From positions 124,001 to 188,000 of the forward strand of contig JAFTYP010000002.1 in assembly GCA_017461345.1 (NCBI GenBank): a stretch of 64,000 bases of DNA, read 5' to 3'. The notes beneath the pieces were generated by a model. The model was not told the DNA's origin. It saw only the letters and a list, made by a program, of their open reading frames with translations, and did no database searches. A program made the position numbers and the translations under genes. Origin of the DNA: Bacteroidaceae bacterium. GTDB taxonomy: Bacteria; Bacteroidota; Bacteroidia; Bacteroidales; Bacteroidaceae. Positions 36,388-46,412 of the stretch are shown here, piece by piece; position 1 is the stretch's first letter, and every line of letters begins with the position of its first letter.

Positions 36388-38796
36388 ATGAAACACCTCA
36401 TCCTCATTCTTTGCGCACTCACCTGCATCACCCCGAAAAACCACGCAGACAACAAAAACCTGCAACTGCACTACAATCGGCCGGCAGACTACTTCGAAGA
36501 AGCGCTCGTAATAGGCAACGGCACACTGGGAGCAACGATCTACGGCGGAACACAACAGGAGAAAATCCAACTGAACGACATCACCCTGTGGACAGGCGAA
36601 CCGGAAAAAGAAATAACAAGCCCCAATGCCTACAAATATATCCCCGCCATACGCAAACGACTCTTCGCAGAAGACTACCGCGGAGTGAACGACGACCTGC
36701 GACAAGTGCAAGGACACTACAGCCAAAACTACCAGCCACTGGGCGAACTCCTCATCGACTACGACAAGCCACAAACCGTCGAAAACTACAAACGATGGCT
36801 GGACATCGGCAACGCAACCGCACACAACCAATACCTGCGCAACGGCAAACACTTCCAGACAGACTACTTCGCATCGGCACCAGACTCGGCAATCATCGTC
36901 CGACTGCAATCGGAAACCCCCATCAACGCCCGCATACACTTCACCTCACCACTGCCCACAGAAACAACAATACAAGGCAACACCATCACCATCGACGGCT
37001 ACGCAGCCTACCACTCCTACCCCAACTACTACATCCCCAACGGCAAATCACACTACTACGACCCCAATCGCGGCATACACTTCCGCACCATCATACACAT
37101 CATCACACAAGACGGCAAAACACAAACCCTGCCAAACGGACAAATACAACTGCAAAACACACGAGAAGCACTCCTCCTCATCGTCAACGTAACCAGTTTC
37201 AACGGCTTCGACAAAGACCCCGTAAAAGAAGGCAAACCATACAAACACCTCGCAAACAAACGCCTGAAACAACTCACCCGAAAGTCCTACAACACACTCC
37301 TCAAAGCACACATCAAAGACTACACCACATACTTCGACCGCGTAAGCCTCGACCTCGGACAAACAGCAGCAGACATCTCAGCACTCCCCACCGACCAACA
37401 ACTGCTCCGATACAGCGAAACAAACGAACAAAACCCCGACCTGGAAGAACTCTACTTCCAGTTCGGACGATACCTCCTCATAGCCTGCTCGCGCACACCA
37501 GGCGTACCAGCCAACCTGCAAGGACTCTGGAACAACAAAACACTGCCACCCTGGAGCAGCAACTACACCACTAACATCAACCTGGAAGAAAACTACTGGG
37601 CAGCAGAACTCACAAACCTCAGCGAAATGCACAACCCACTGATGGACTTCATAGCCGCCATCAGCAAAACCGGAGAACAATCGGCAAAAGCATACTACGG
37701 CATACAAAACGGATGGTGCATGGGGCACAACTCAGACATCTGGGCCATGACAAACCCCGTAGGACTACACACCGGAGGCATCACATGGGCAAACTGGACA
37801 ATGGGAGGAGCATGGGTGGCAACACACATCTGGGAACGATACATGTTCACCAAAGACACCAACTTCCTACAACAACACTACCCCTACCTGCGAGGAGCAG
37901 CACAATTCTGTCTCGAATGGCTCGTGGAAAAAGACGGACACCTGCTGACCGCACCAGCCACATCACCCGAAAACTCATACATCACACACGACGGATACCA
38001 CGGAGCAGCACTCTATGGCGGCTTCGCAGACATAGCCATGGTGCGAGAATGTATGACCGACGCCATCCTGGCAGCCAAAGAACTGGACCAAGACCACGAA
38101 CTGACAGCAAAAATGGAACAAGCCCTCAGCCGCCTGCTCCCCTACAGAATCGGCAAAGAAGGCAACCTGCAAGAATGGTATCACGACTGGAAAGACAGCG
38201 ACCCACGACACCGACACCAGTCACACCTCTTCGGCCTCTACCCCGGACACCACATCACCATCCACACAACACCCGAACTCGCACAAGCAGCAGCACGGAC
38301 ACTCCAAATCAAAGGCAACGAAACAACCGGATGGAGCGCAGGCTGGCGCGTCAACCTCTTCGCACGACTGCGAGACAACACACACGCCTACGGCATCTTC
38401 AAGAAACTGCTGCGCTACGTAAGCCCCGACGAATATAAAGGAAAAGACGCAAAGCGAGGCGGCGGAACATACCCCAACCTGCTGGACGCACACGCACCAT
38501 TCCAAATAGACGGCAACTTCGGAGGATGCGCAGGAATAGCAGAAATGCTCATACAATCAACAATGACAGACATACACATCCTGCCCGCCCTACCCCAACA
38601 ATGGCAAGAAGGCTCAGTCAGCGGACTGTGCGCACGAGGCGGATTCGTAGTAGACATCACATGGAAAGAAGGAAAAGCCACCCAAATCAGCATCACCTCC
38701 CGAAAAGGCGGCACCACAACATTACACTACAACGGAACAACACAAACCCTCACCATGAAAGCCAACAAAAGAAAAACCATTACCTGTGCCCGATAA
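36388..38796 (+). CDS. GH95 alpha-L-fucosidase-like glycoside hydrolase
   Basis: 802 residues. Signal peptide (MKHLILILCALTCITPKNHA). The N-terminal beta domain has the family start YNRPADYFEEALVIGNGTLGATIYGG and LNDITLWTGEP. The (alpha/alpha)6 barrel carries TTNINLEENYWAAELTN (about 393-409, the Asn pair of the catalytic site), TAPATSPENSY (about 521-531, the general-acid Glu) and FQIDGNFGGCAGIAEML (about 705-721, catalytic Asp). It releases alpha-1,2-linked fucose or related galactose from host or plant glycans. Extremely A/C-biased coding strand (37561-37620: 44/60). No SusC/SusD pair adjoins it. Confidence 0.93.
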   Translation: MKHLILILCALTCITPKNHADNKNLQLHYNRPADYFEEALVIGNGTLGATIYGGTQQEKIQLNDITLWTGEPEKEITSPNAYKYIPAIRKRLFAEDYRGVNDDLRQVQGHYSQNYQPLGELLIDYDKPQTVENYKRWLDIGNATAHNQYLRNGKHFQTDYFASAPDSAIIVRLQSETPINARIHFTSPLPTETTIQGNTITIDGYAAYHSYPNYYIPNGKSHYYDPNRGIHFRTIIHIITQDGKTQTLPNGQIQLQNTREALLLIVNVTSFNGFDKDPVKEGKPYKHLANKRLKQLTRKSYNTLLKAHIKDYTTYFDRVSLDLGQTAADISALPTDQQLLRYSETNEQNPDLEELYFQFGRYLLIACSRTPGVPANLQGLWNNKTLPPWSSNYTTNINLEENYWAAELTNLSEMHNPLMDFIAAISKTGEQSAKAYYGIQNGWCMGHNSDIWAMTNPVGLHTGGITWANWTMGGAWVATHIWERYMFTKDTNFLQQHYPYLRGAAQFCLEWLVEKDGHLLTAPATSPENSYITHDGYHGAALYGGFADIAMVRECMTDAILAAKELDQDHELTAKMEQALSRLLPYRIGKEGNLQEWYHDWKDSDPRHRHQSHLFGLYPGHHITIHTTPELAQAAARTLQIKGNETTGWSAGWRVNLFARLRDNTHAYGIFKKLLRYVSPDEYKGKDAKRGGGTYPNLLDAHAPFQIDGNFGGCAGIAEMLIQSTMTDIHILPALPQQWQEGSVSGLCARGGFVVDITWKEGKATQISITSRKGGTTTLHYNGTTQTLTMKANKRKTITCAR

Positions 38797-38858
38797 AAAT
38801 TAATAGACTCCCCACACCTTTGGGCTACTGAGTCGTTTGTTTACGCAGATAAAGAAAA

Positions 38859-38880
38859 AGCAGTTACGCTCGTAACTGCT
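38859..38880 (-). terminator. terminator after the tRNA (minus), T-tract on both sides
   Basis: AGCAGTTAC/GTAACTGCT with a 4-base loop. Read on the minus strand it is followed by TTTTTC, just past the tRNA 3' end; on the plus strand by TTGATTTTT, so it may also end the fucosidase transcript. Confidence 0.85.
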
Positions 38881-38892
38881 TGATTTTTAGTG

Positions 38893-38966
38893 TGGACCAG
38901 CCTGGGCTTGAACCAGGGACCTCCAGATTATGAGTCTGTTGCTCTAACCAACTGAGCTACAAGTCC
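38893..38966 (-). tRNA. tRNA with CAT anticodon (Met elongator or Ile2)
   Basis: On the minus strand the acceptor GGACTTG pairs with CTGGTCC (one T-T mismatch). The D-arm is TAGCTCAGTTGGTTAGAGC, the anticodon stem CAGAC/CTGGA surrounds TCATAAT, and the T-arm is CCTGGTTCAAGCCCAGG. 74 nt; CCA is not encoded. CAT could be read as Met or, if C34 becomes lysidine, Ile(ATA). It is not an initiator type, as the first pair is G-C. Confidence 0.9.
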
Positions 38967-39040
38967 GGTGATATGCTATCGGCTTATCGGCTGCAAAATT
39001 AGACATTTCTACCGAATTATGCAAATGAAAAGAGGAAAAA

Positions 39041-39072
39041 TTTGGCATTGCACGGAGTTTTGAGTAATTTTG
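39041..39072 (+). promoter_or_regulatory. ribF promoter
   Basis: TTTG at 39041-39044 and TAATTTTG at 39065-39072 with 20-bp spacing. The ATG is only 9 bp after the -7 element, so the leader is almost absent. Confidence 0.75.
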
Positions 39073-39081
39073 CATAACGTT

Positions 39082-39975
39082 ATGAAGAACGCATGCGCTG
39101 TGACTATTGGCTTCTTCGATGGCATACATCGGGGACATCGTTTTCTGCTTCAACAGTTGAAGGAACTTGCTGAGGCAGAAGGTTTATCGGCTGTTGCCAT
39201 AACGTTCGACCAACATCCCAAGTGCATAACAGGAGGCAGCCCTGCGCCTTTGCTGTTGACAACTCTGGAAGAAAAACTCGATTTGCTTGCGTCCACCTTC
39301 GATGGAGAAGTTGTTGTTCTGCCATTTACCCAAGAACTCTGCGCACTGACAGCAAAAGAATTCATGCACTCCATACTACGCTCGAGACTGAATGCCGAAC
39401 ATTTGCTGATGGGTTACAACCATCGGTTCGGTCGTGGCGGTGGGAGCCCTGAGGACTATGTGAAGTGGGGACAAGAAACTGGCATCTCCGTAAACACAGC
39501 GGTGGCTCTCGAAGGCGAAAAGGTAAGTAGCAGCAGAATCAGGAGTCTGATAAGTCTTGGAGAGATGGAAAAGGCAAACGCACTGCTTGGCTATCGCTAT
39601 TTCCTCAATGGTAGCGTTGTCGGAGGCAAGCAGATAGGGCATCGCATCGGTTTCCCCACTGCCAATCTTTCCCTGCCCAAGCAAAAACTTTTGCCGCAAT
39701 GTGGTGTCTATGCAGTTGAGGTTACACTGCCAGACGGCACAAAGAGGGGCGGAATGCTCTGCATCGGTCATCGTCCGACACTGGAAAAGAATGGTGAAAT
39801 CAGTGTAGAAGTACACATCTTCGATTTTGATGGAAACTTGTACGACAAATCCATTTACGTCGATTTCATCGGTAAAATACGAGAAGAGAAACAGTTTTCG
39901 TCGCTCGAAGCCTTACAACATCAACTCTCCGTTGATGCGGTTTCTGTCAGGAATATGATTTGCCATTTTGCATGA
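39082..39975 (+). CDS. ribF: bifunctional riboflavin kinase/FAD synthetase
   Basis: ATG at 39082; a TTG four codons upstream overlaps the promoter and is unlikely. 297 residues. The N-terminal FMN adenylyltransferase has IGFFDGIHRGHRFLLQQL (nucleotidyl-transferase HxGH) and SSSRIRSLISLG. The C-terminal riboflavin kinase has GGKQIGHRIGFPTANLSL and GVYAVEV. It makes FMN and then FAD from riboflavin in the cytosol. It overlaps the next gene by ATGA. Confidence 0.96.
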   Translation: MKNACAVTIGFFDGIHRGHRFLLQQLKELAEAEGLSAVAITFDQHPKCITGGSPAPLLLTTLEEKLDLLASTFDGEVVVLPFTQELCALTAKEFMHSILRSRLNAEHLLMGYNHRFGRGGGSPEDYVKWGQETGISVNTAVALEGEKVSSSRIRSLISLGEMEKANALLGYRYFLNGSVVGGKQIGHRIGFPTANLSLPKQKLLPQCGVYAVEVTLPDGTKRGGMLCIGHRPTLEKNGEISVEVHIFDFDGNLYDKSIYVDFIGKIREEKQFSSLEALQHQLSVDAVSVRNMICHFA

Positions 39976-41141
39976 CAAACGAGGAATTCATAGCACAGAA
40001 CAGGCAGGCTGACGTTCATCGTTTGGCATTGAGCAAAACACCTGAAGGCATCGACATTCATTTTTGCTTGCAACAGATAGCAGGCATGCAAGCAGCAGAG
40101 CGGAAACTACCGTCGTGGGCAAACAGGGAGGGCATCATCTTTCCGCCGAAAATCTCGATGGAGCAATGCAGCAGCGAGAAGACTGCTCTCTATAAGCAAC
40201 AACTGGTGGAGCGACTGCTGCCTGAGAACAGGCACAACATGGCAGACCTGACGGGCGGCTTCGGCATTGATTTCTCGTATCTGGCACAACTGTTCGACGA
40301 GGCGGACTACGTAGAGCGGAACGAACAACTATGCGAAATAGCACGCCACAACTTCGGCATTCTCGGCCTGCCAAAAGCAACGGTTCACAACAAGACGTGT
40401 GAGGATTTCATCGATGAAATGGGCAATTATTGCCTTATCTATCTCGACCCGAGCCGTAGAGACGAAGCAGGCAGAAAACTTGTTGCGCTGAACGACTGCT
40501 CCCCCGATATGGAGGCATTGCAAGACAAGTTGCTCGACCACGCTCCCATTATTATCGTCAAACTTTCGCCCATGCTGGACATTCCGGACGCGCTGCGTCG
40601 TCTGCCTCATGTCTGCGAAGTGCATGTGGTGAGCGTGGATGGTGAGTGCAAAGAGGTTTTGTTGGTGCTTTGCCATAAGGAAAAAGAATCTGTGCATTAT
40701 TTCTCTACAAACATTGCAGCACAAACACAAACATTCTACACAAAAACAAGAGAGGCGGAGCCTGCTATCGCCTCTCTTCCCGAACAATATCTCTACGAAC
40801 CGAATGCCTCGATTCTTAAGGCCGGTATTCAGGATGCGCTATGTCAAGCCTACGACATTCGCAAGTTGCATCCATTCAGCCATCTGTTCGTTTCTTCCCA
40901 TTTCATCGAAGATTTTCCAGGTCGTTCCTTTATTATCGAAGACTATTGCGGCTTCTCGAAGAAGGACATCAAACGTCTGCTGACAGGCATCGACCAGTGC
41001 AACCTGACCATCCGCAACTTCCCCACGTCTGTTGCCGAACTGCGCAAACGCCTGAAACTGCGCGAAGGCGGAAGTTGCTATCTCTTTGCCACGACACTCA
41101 GCGACGGTTCGCACGCATTGCTTCGCTGCCGACAACTGTAA
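39972..41141 (+). CDS. class I SAM methyltransferase with THUMP-like domain
   Basis: Start at MTNEEFIAQNRQADVHRLAL (39972), in the ATGA overlap with ribF. 389 residues. About 90-260 is a Rossmann methyltransferase: MADLTGGFGIDFSYLA is the SAM-binding loop, VERNEQLCEIARHNF follows, and LIYLDPSRRDEAGRK replaces the usual catalytic D/NPPY motif. The C-terminal part (LHPFSHLFVSSHFIEDFPGRSF...) fits the THUMP-like domain annotated in this Bacteroidetes family. RNA is the probable substrate; the exact position is unknown. Confidence 0.85.
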   Translation: MTNEEFIAQNRQADVHRLALSKTPEGIDIHFCLQQIAGMQAAERKLPSWANREGIIFPPKISMEQCSSEKTALYKQQLVERLLPENRHNMADLTGGFGIDFSYLAQLFDEADYVERNEQLCEIARHNFGILGLPKATVHNKTCEDFIDEMGNYCLIYLDPSRRDEAGRKLVALNDCSPDMEALQDKLLDHAPIIIVKLSPMLDIPDALRRLPHVCEVHVVSVDGECKEVLLVLCHKEKESVHYFSTNIAAQTQTFYTKTREAEPAIASLPEQYLYEPNASILKAGIQDALCQAYDIRKLHPFSHLFVSSHFIEDFPGRSFIIEDYCGFSKKDIKRLLTGIDQCNLTIRNFPTSVAELRKRLKLREGGSCYLFATTLSDGSHALLRCRQL

Positions 41142-41180
41142 ACGTCACATCGTATCACCCCAAATCACCAACAACAGAAT

Positions 41181-42728
41181 ATGTTAGTCAAAACGTTCAG
41201 TGCCAGTGTTCAAGGGCTCCAAGCCACAGGCATCACATTAGAAGTGAACGCCACACGCGGTGTCCGCTTCGCTCTGGTAGGTCTTCCCGACAATGCCGTA
41301 AAAGAAAGTTACGAGCGCATCACTGCCGCTATAGAGAACAGCGGCTATGAGTTTCCCACACGTCAGATAACCATCAACATGGCACCGGCTGACGTCAGGA
41401 AAGAAGGTTCGGGCTTCGACCTGCCCATGGCCATTGGCATTCTGGCAACGGGCGGTCATGTGGACACGCTGAAACTGAACCGATACATGATGGTGGGCGA
41501 ACTGAGTCTTGACGGTTCACTGCAGCCCATCAGGGGTGCATTGCCCATCTCCATCAAGGCACGCGAGTTAGGATTCGAGGGACTTTTCGTTCCTGAAGCC
41601 AATGTTCGTGAGGCAGCAGTGGTGAATAACCTCAATGTCTATGGCGCACGCCACATCAGCCAAGTCATTGGTCACCTGAACGGCATAGAACCGATGAAAC
41701 CGACCGAAATCGATACTCGGGCAGAGTTCTACGCCCATCAAAGTCAGTTTGAGTTCGACTTCGCAGATGTAAAAGGTCAGGAGCAAGTGAAACGAGCCCT
41801 TGAGATTGCGGCTGCAGGGTCACACAACCTGATTATGATAGGTCCGCCAGGAAGCGGCAAGAGCATGTTGGCAAAGCGTCTGCCGAGCATTCTGCCACCT
41901 CTTTCGCTCCACGAGAGCCTGGAAACGACACAGATTCACTCTGTGGCAGGCAAACTGAAAAGCAACTGTTCGCTTATTGCACAACGGCCTTTCCGCTCGC
42001 CCCACCACACCATCTCGCAAGTGGCACTTGTGGGAGGCAGCTCCAACCCGCAACCCGGCGAGATAAGCCTTGCGCACAATGGTGTGCTCTTCCTCGACGA
42101 ACTGCCCGAATTCCAGCGTTCCGTGCTCGAAGTGCTTCGCCAGCCTCTCGAAGATCGCACCATCAACATCTCACGAGCCAAATATACCATCAGCTATCCT
42201 TGCTCCTTCATGTTCATCGCCTCGATGAATCCATGTCCGTGCGGCTACTACAACCATCCCGACAAACACTGCTGCTGCACACCCGGACAAATCGTGAAGT
42301 ACCTAAACAAAATCAGTGGTCCGCTGCTCGACCGCATCGACATACATTGCGAGATACAGCCCGTTCCCTTCGCACAACTGTCGCAGATGCAGCCGGGCGA
42401 ACCGAGTGCTGTTATTCGAGACAGAGTTGTCAGAGCCAGGAAGATACAAGAAGAACGTTTCCGTCCCTACCCCGGCATACACAACAATGCCATGATGACG
42501 GAGAGGATGCTCCACACATTTGCCGAACCCGATGCAGCATCCATGGATATGCTACGCATGGCAATGGAACGTCTCAAACTCAGTGCCCGTGCCTATAGCC
42601 GCATCTTGAAGGTGGCACGCACCATCGCCGACCTGGAAGGCAGCGAAAAAGTCCAAAGCCACCACATTGCCGAAGCCATCGGCTATCGTAGTCTCGACCG
42701 CGGCGACTGGGCAGAAAGGGGATTGTGA
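41181..42728 (+). CDS. comM: ComM/YifB AAA+ ATPase (Mg-chelatase-like), intact copy
   Basis: 515 residues, full length for the family. The N-terminal Lon-like fold domain starts MLVKTFSASVQGLQATGI. The AAA+ core has Walker A IGPPGSGKSMLAKRLPSIL, Walker B HNGVLFLDELPEF, and ASMNPCPCGYY with the zinc-type Cys cluster. The C-terminal Mg-chelatase lid ends with SLDRGDWAERGL. In transformable bacteria ComM is the branch-migration helicase that extends integrated donor DNA. Its last 401 bp are duplicated at 49276-49676, and comM is a known island insertion site in Acinetobacter, so this 3' end was probably supplied by the island. Confidence 0.95.
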   Translation: MLVKTFSASVQGLQATGITLEVNATRGVRFALVGLPDNAVKESYERITAAIENSGYEFPTRQITINMAPADVRKEGSGFDLPMAIGILATGGHVDTLKLNRYMMVGELSLDGSLQPIRGALPISIKARELGFEGLFVPEANVREAAVVNNLNVYGARHISQVIGHLNGIEPMKPTEIDTRAEFYAHQSQFEFDFADVKGQEQVKRALEIAAAGSHNLIMIGPPGSGKSMLAKRLPSILPPLSLHESLETTQIHSVAGKLKSNCSLIAQRPFRSPHHTISQVALVGGSSNPQPGEISLAHNGVLFLDELPEFQRSVLEVLRQPLEDRTINISRAKYTISYPCSFMFIASMNPCPCGYYNHPDKHCCCTPGQIVKYLNKISGPLLDRIDIHCEIQPVPFAQLSQMQPGEPSAVIRDRVVRARKIQEERFRPYPGIHNNAMMTERMLHTFAEPDAASMDMLRMAMERLKLSARAYSRILKVARTIADLEGSEKVQSHHIAEAIGYRSLDRGDWAERGL

Positions 42729-42796
42729 TAATAGTGTATTGATTTTGGATAAAAGTTCATACGCCTTTGATGATAATTCTTAATTAATTCAACTAT

Positions 42797-43771
42797 ATGG
42801 AAAAAGCATTTTTTACGAATATCAGAAGTGAGATTATTCCACTTCTTAATAATGCAAGAAACGAAGTACTAATAGCAATGGCTTGGTTCACAAGTGCAGA
42901 ACTATTTGAGGCTTTACTATCATGTAGAGGCAAAGGTGTTCGTGTTGAGCTTATTCTTTTAGATAATCCAATTAATTATATGTATTATGCCCCAGATTTC
43001 AATCAATTAATAAAGTCTGGTGGTAGCTTATGGATTGCGAAGCAAGATATAGGCTTCATGCATCATAAGTTCTGTGTCATTGACGATAAAATTGCTATTA
43101 CTGGTTCATACAACTGGACTTACTATGCAGAGACGAGAAACATTGAAAACATCGTTATTACGGATAATCCGGATATTGTCAATCGTTTTTCAACGGAGTT
43201 CAATAGATTGACGAGTTTGTTGCCTGTTAGTTCATTTTGTGCTCGCCTTTCGTGGGATGACATTGAAGCCAGAGAAGACATTGACTTCCGCGAACTTAAC
43301 TACGAAATTGAGCGTATTTGTGAAGTCCAAAATAAACCTGTGAGAAGAATCTTCGAAACAAGAACAGAGGTAGTGAGAACCGAAATAAAGAAGATACCAT
43401 TTGCAAAATATTCCATTGGAATACTAGTTTGTGACAATAGAGGAACTGAATTCTTTGACCCGTTTATCAACTCTGGAACACAATTGCCTTATCATTCTAC
43501 CGAAAAGGAATATTTTTTTGACAGTAAACATGAACAAGAATTTCATTGCAAATTCATATATGAGAAACCGAACGACCAAAAAGAACCCAAACTTATAAAG
43601 GAAGTTGATTTAATGCAAATAGCAAAAGGAACATGTGATGAGAATCTTCCTGTTCGTTTTGCTATGTCTTTAGACGATAATGGAAGCCTCAAAGTAGATG
43701 TTGCATGTACGAAATCCGGGCAGCGACTAACAATAAGTGCATTAGATTCCAACTTTGTCAAATATGAGTAA
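42797..43771 (+). CDS. phospholipase D-family (HKD) protein, probable nuclease
   Basis: 324 residues. About 1-150 is one PLD domain: LNNARNEVLIAMAWFTSAELFEAL, RVELILLDNP, and the HKD motif in MHHKFCVIDDKIAITGSYNWTYYAETRN (about 88-115, given here as family pattern HxK(x)4D). With one HKD motif it should act as a dimer, like bacterial PLD-type endonucleases. Residues 150-324 are an uncharacterised tail with IPFAKYSIGILVCDNRGTEF-type beta segments. No signal peptide, so cytosolic. It overlaps the SecA-like gene by 8 bp, so the two are translationally coupled. It is AT-rich island cargo. Confidence 0.85.
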   Translation: MEKAFFTNIRSEIIPLLNNARNEVLIAMAWFTSAELFEALLSCRGKGVRVELILLDNPINYMYYAPDFNQLIKSGGSLWIAKQDIGFMHHKFCVIDDKIAITGSYNWTYYAETRNIENIVITDNPDIVNRFSTEFNRLTSLLPVSSFCARLSWDDIEAREDIDFRELNYEIERICEVQNKPVRRIFETRTEVVRTEIKKIPFAKYSIGILVCDNRGTEFFDPFINSGTQLPYHSTEKEYFFDSKHEQEFHCKFIYEKPNDQKEPKLIKEVDLMQIAKGTCDENLPVRFAMSLDDNGSLKVDVACTKSGQRLTISALDSNFVKYE

Positions 43772-46412
43772 AGTATTAGATAAATATAGGAAGTTGGTTG
43801 ATTCCATAAACATGGAATACAATACTCTATGTAGATTGTCTAACGATGAGCTACGAACTAGATTGTCCCAAATAGCAACAGTAATTAATGATAGCGAAAA
43901 CAAAAGCAAAGCACTTGACAAATATCTTGTATCCACTTTTGCTATTATAAAGGAAACTGCAAGGCGTTTTAAAGAAGGAAACATTATCGTTACGGCTAAT
44001 GACTATGATAAGTTTCTTTCAGAGACTTATGACTTTGTTGCTATAGATAATGGTAAGGCTATATATAAAAACAGATGGGATGCTGGAGGAGTGCCATTTG
44101 AGTGGAACATGGTACACTATGATGAGCAGTTATTGGGTGGTATTTTGCTTCACAAAGGTTATGCGGTTGAAATGCTGACGGGAGAGGGGAAAACTCTTGT
44201 CGCCACCCTACCAGTTATGTTGAATGCTCTTACGCACAATGGTGTGCACATGATGACCGTGAATAGCTATTTGTCAAAGCGAGACTTCGAACTCACACGT
44301 CCCATATATATGTTTTATGGTCTAACGGCAGACTGTATTGAGTATTACCTAAATAGCAGCGTAAGAAGGAAGAAAGCATACGAAGCTGATATAACATTTG
44401 GAACTAATTCTTCATTTACCTTTGATTATTTGTGTGATCACCTTGCAATAGATCCTTCAGAATGTGTTCAGCAAAAGCATACGTTTGCTATCATAGATGA
44501 ATTGGATTCTATATTGATCGATGATGCAGGAATTCCACATATCGTAGGAGGTGGAAACTATTACAATCACGGAAAGTATTATAAAGAGAATCTTCCAATA
44601 GTAAAAGAGCTTTTGACAATAAAGTGTGACCAACCTCTTTACATATCTGATGCTTCAAGAAAAAAAGCTGAATTTACCAATGAAGGAAAGTCATGGCTTG
44701 CATCTAAGAAACAGATTCCGGATTTGTTCTCTGTAGTGAAAACATACGAAATTGACAATTATGATGATCTTAATTTATCAGAAAAGAATGAACTATTAGA
44801 AAAGCTGTTTATACAAAACGTTTTATACCAGTTACTCGTGGCATTCACTGTTTATGAGAAAGATATAGATTATGTTGTAGATAATGGCAAGATTAAAATA
44901 ATAGACCAGAATACTGGGCGCATAAAAGAAAGTAACAGATGGAAGCATGGATTGCATACCGCTATTGAAGTAAAAGAAGGAGTAGAGGTGCAGAATGATT
45001 TTGATGGTATGGCTGTCATATCATTGAAAAACTATTTCAAACTATACAACAAAGTGGCGGGAATGTCTGGTACTATTATGTCAGTAAATGAAGAATTGAA
45101 AACTGTCTATGGATTAAATTGCGAAGCCTTGCCCACTCACAAACCTCTGATTCGCGTGGATATGCCATTGCGTATTTTTAGAACAGAAGAACAAAAAGAA
45201 AAGGCAATTATTTCTCTAATCAAAGATAATCGGCAAGCAGGTCGACCTACATTGGTCGGATGTGTTAACATGAAACGTTCTGATTCTATTGCCAAATTGC
45301 TCGAAAATGATAATATCCCTTTTAATCGTTTGGATGCAAAAACCATCAAGCAGGAGGCTATTACCATCGCAAAGGCGGGAATTGGTAACGCTGTTACTGT
45401 TGCCACAAGTGTTGCCGGGCGTGGTACAGATATCAAGCCATCACCTGATGCGCTTGAACATGGTGGACTGATGGTGATCGGAACCGATTTATTTGACTCT
45501 GTGAGAATAGACAAACAACTGAAGGGAAGAACTGGAAGGCAAGGAAATCCTGGCTCCTCAGTTTTTTTCGCGTCATTAGAAGACTCTATACTGAAATACC
45601 TAAGTAAAGAGGAGCAAACTCAATTTGAGACTTTGGTAAATTGTAAGCAGGATTATGAACTTAATGACCCAGAGGTCCTGTCTTTATTTGCAAAAGCACA
45701 ATCCAACAGAGAATCATTATCATATCAAAGCAGAGAAAACACGGCACGTAAGGATGATGTAGTCGCACCACGCAGGTTGAGATTCTATAATCAACGTAAC
45801 GATTTGCTTTTTAATCCAGAGAGTGCGGTACAATTAGTAGAGGAAATCGCAAAAACCAATAATGTCGCTATTGACTCTATTGACAATCATTTGGATGAGT
45901 TATACCAGAAAACAATTGTATTGCTTAGAAGAAGTCTGAAAAATAATCCATTTGCATTGCATACTTTAGTACCATTCTCATGCAACAGACACTCTTTTGC
46001 TATCCATTTAAATATTCCTTCAGTAATTGAAAGTCGTAAGAACTTTGATAAAGAATTTAAGAGACAAGTGTTGTTGCAGGTCTATGATAAGGAATGGAAA
46101 GCCTTTGTAATTTATATGATGGGGAATTTGGATAGTCATGAAATTGATTTGCTCGATGATAAATATGATAGGATGATGAATGAGATTAATTCCATTGTCC
46201 TTAGTAGACTTTTAAATTCCACAATCATTTTTGATATAAAGAGTCAGCAAGAAGAACCATTTGGAATTAATGACAATTTCTCTATTAAGCCAATAGGAAA
46301 CCATTCTGTTATTGCCCCAGATGATCCTTGTCCATGTGGTAGTAAAAAGAAATACCGTGAATGTCATGGAAGAGGCATTCACGGCAAATCAAATATGAAA
46401 CGTAGGCGTTAG
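43764..46412 (+). CDS. SecA-like ATPase with C-terminal SEC-C zinc motif
   Basis: 882 residues from the ATG at 43764 (a TTG at 43755 is less likely). Walker A is EMLTGEGKTLVATLPVMLNAL (about 137-157, SecA-type TGEGKT). The DEAD box is IIDELDSILIDDAG. Motor 2 has VATSVAGRGTDIKPSPDA and IDKQLKGRTGRQGNPGSS. The tail DPCPCGSKKKYRECHG is a SEC-C zinc site. Canonical SecA residues differ at DEVDSILIDEARTP and at RHESRRID (here LFDSVRID), so it is a diverged paralogue rather than the housekeeping translocase. It could act as a nucleic-acid or protein-unfolding motor for the PLD partner. It shares its stop region (3-bp overlap) with the convergent E1 gene. Confidence 0.85.
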   Translation: MSKVLDKYRKLVDSINMEYNTLCRLSNDELRTRLSQIATVINDSENKSKALDKYLVSTFAIIKETARRFKEGNIIVTANDYDKFLSETYDFVAIDNGKAIYKNRWDAGGVPFEWNMVHYDEQLLGGILLHKGYAVEMLTGEGKTLVATLPVMLNALTHNGVHMMTVNSYLSKRDFELTRPIYMFYGLTADCIEYYLNSSVRRKKAYEADITFGTNSSFTFDYLCDHLAIDPSECVQQKHTFAIIDELDSILIDDAGIPHIVGGGNYYNHGKYYKENLPIVKELLTIKCDQPLYISDASRKKAEFTNEGKSWLASKKQIPDLFSVVKTYEIDNYDDLNLSEKNELLEKLFIQNVLYQLLVAFTVYEKDIDYVVDNGKIKIIDQNTGRIKESNRWKHGLHTAIEVKEGVEVQNDFDGMAVISLKNYFKLYNKVAGMSGTIMSVNEELKTVYGLNCEALPTHKPLIRVDMPLRIFRTEEQKEKAIISLIKDNRQAGRPTLVGCVNMKRSDSIAKLLENDNIPFNRLDAKTIKQEAITIAKAGIGNAVTVATSVAGRGTDIKPSPDALEHGGLMVIGTDLFDSVRIDKQLKGRTGRQGNPGSSVFFASLEDSILKYLSKEEQTQFETLVNCKQDYELNDPEVLSLFAKAQSNRESLSYQSRENTARKDDVVAPRRLRFYNQRNDLLFNPESAVQLVEEIAKTNNVAIDSIDNHLDELYQKTIVLLRRSLKNNPFALHTLVPFSCNRHSFAIHLNIPSVIESRKNFDKEFKRQVLLQVYDKEWKAFVIYMMGNLDSHEIDLLDDKYDRMMNEINSIVLSRLLNSTIIFDIKSQQEEPFGINDNFSIKPIGNHSVIAPDDPCPCGSKKKYRECHGRGIHGKSNMKRRR

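Noticed and set aside
43764..46412. Housekeeping secA.
   Set aside because: Key motifs differ (DELD for DEVD, LFDSVRID for RHESRRID), the gene is AT-rich island cargo coupled to a PLD gene, and SecA is normally a core gene with flank-like composition.
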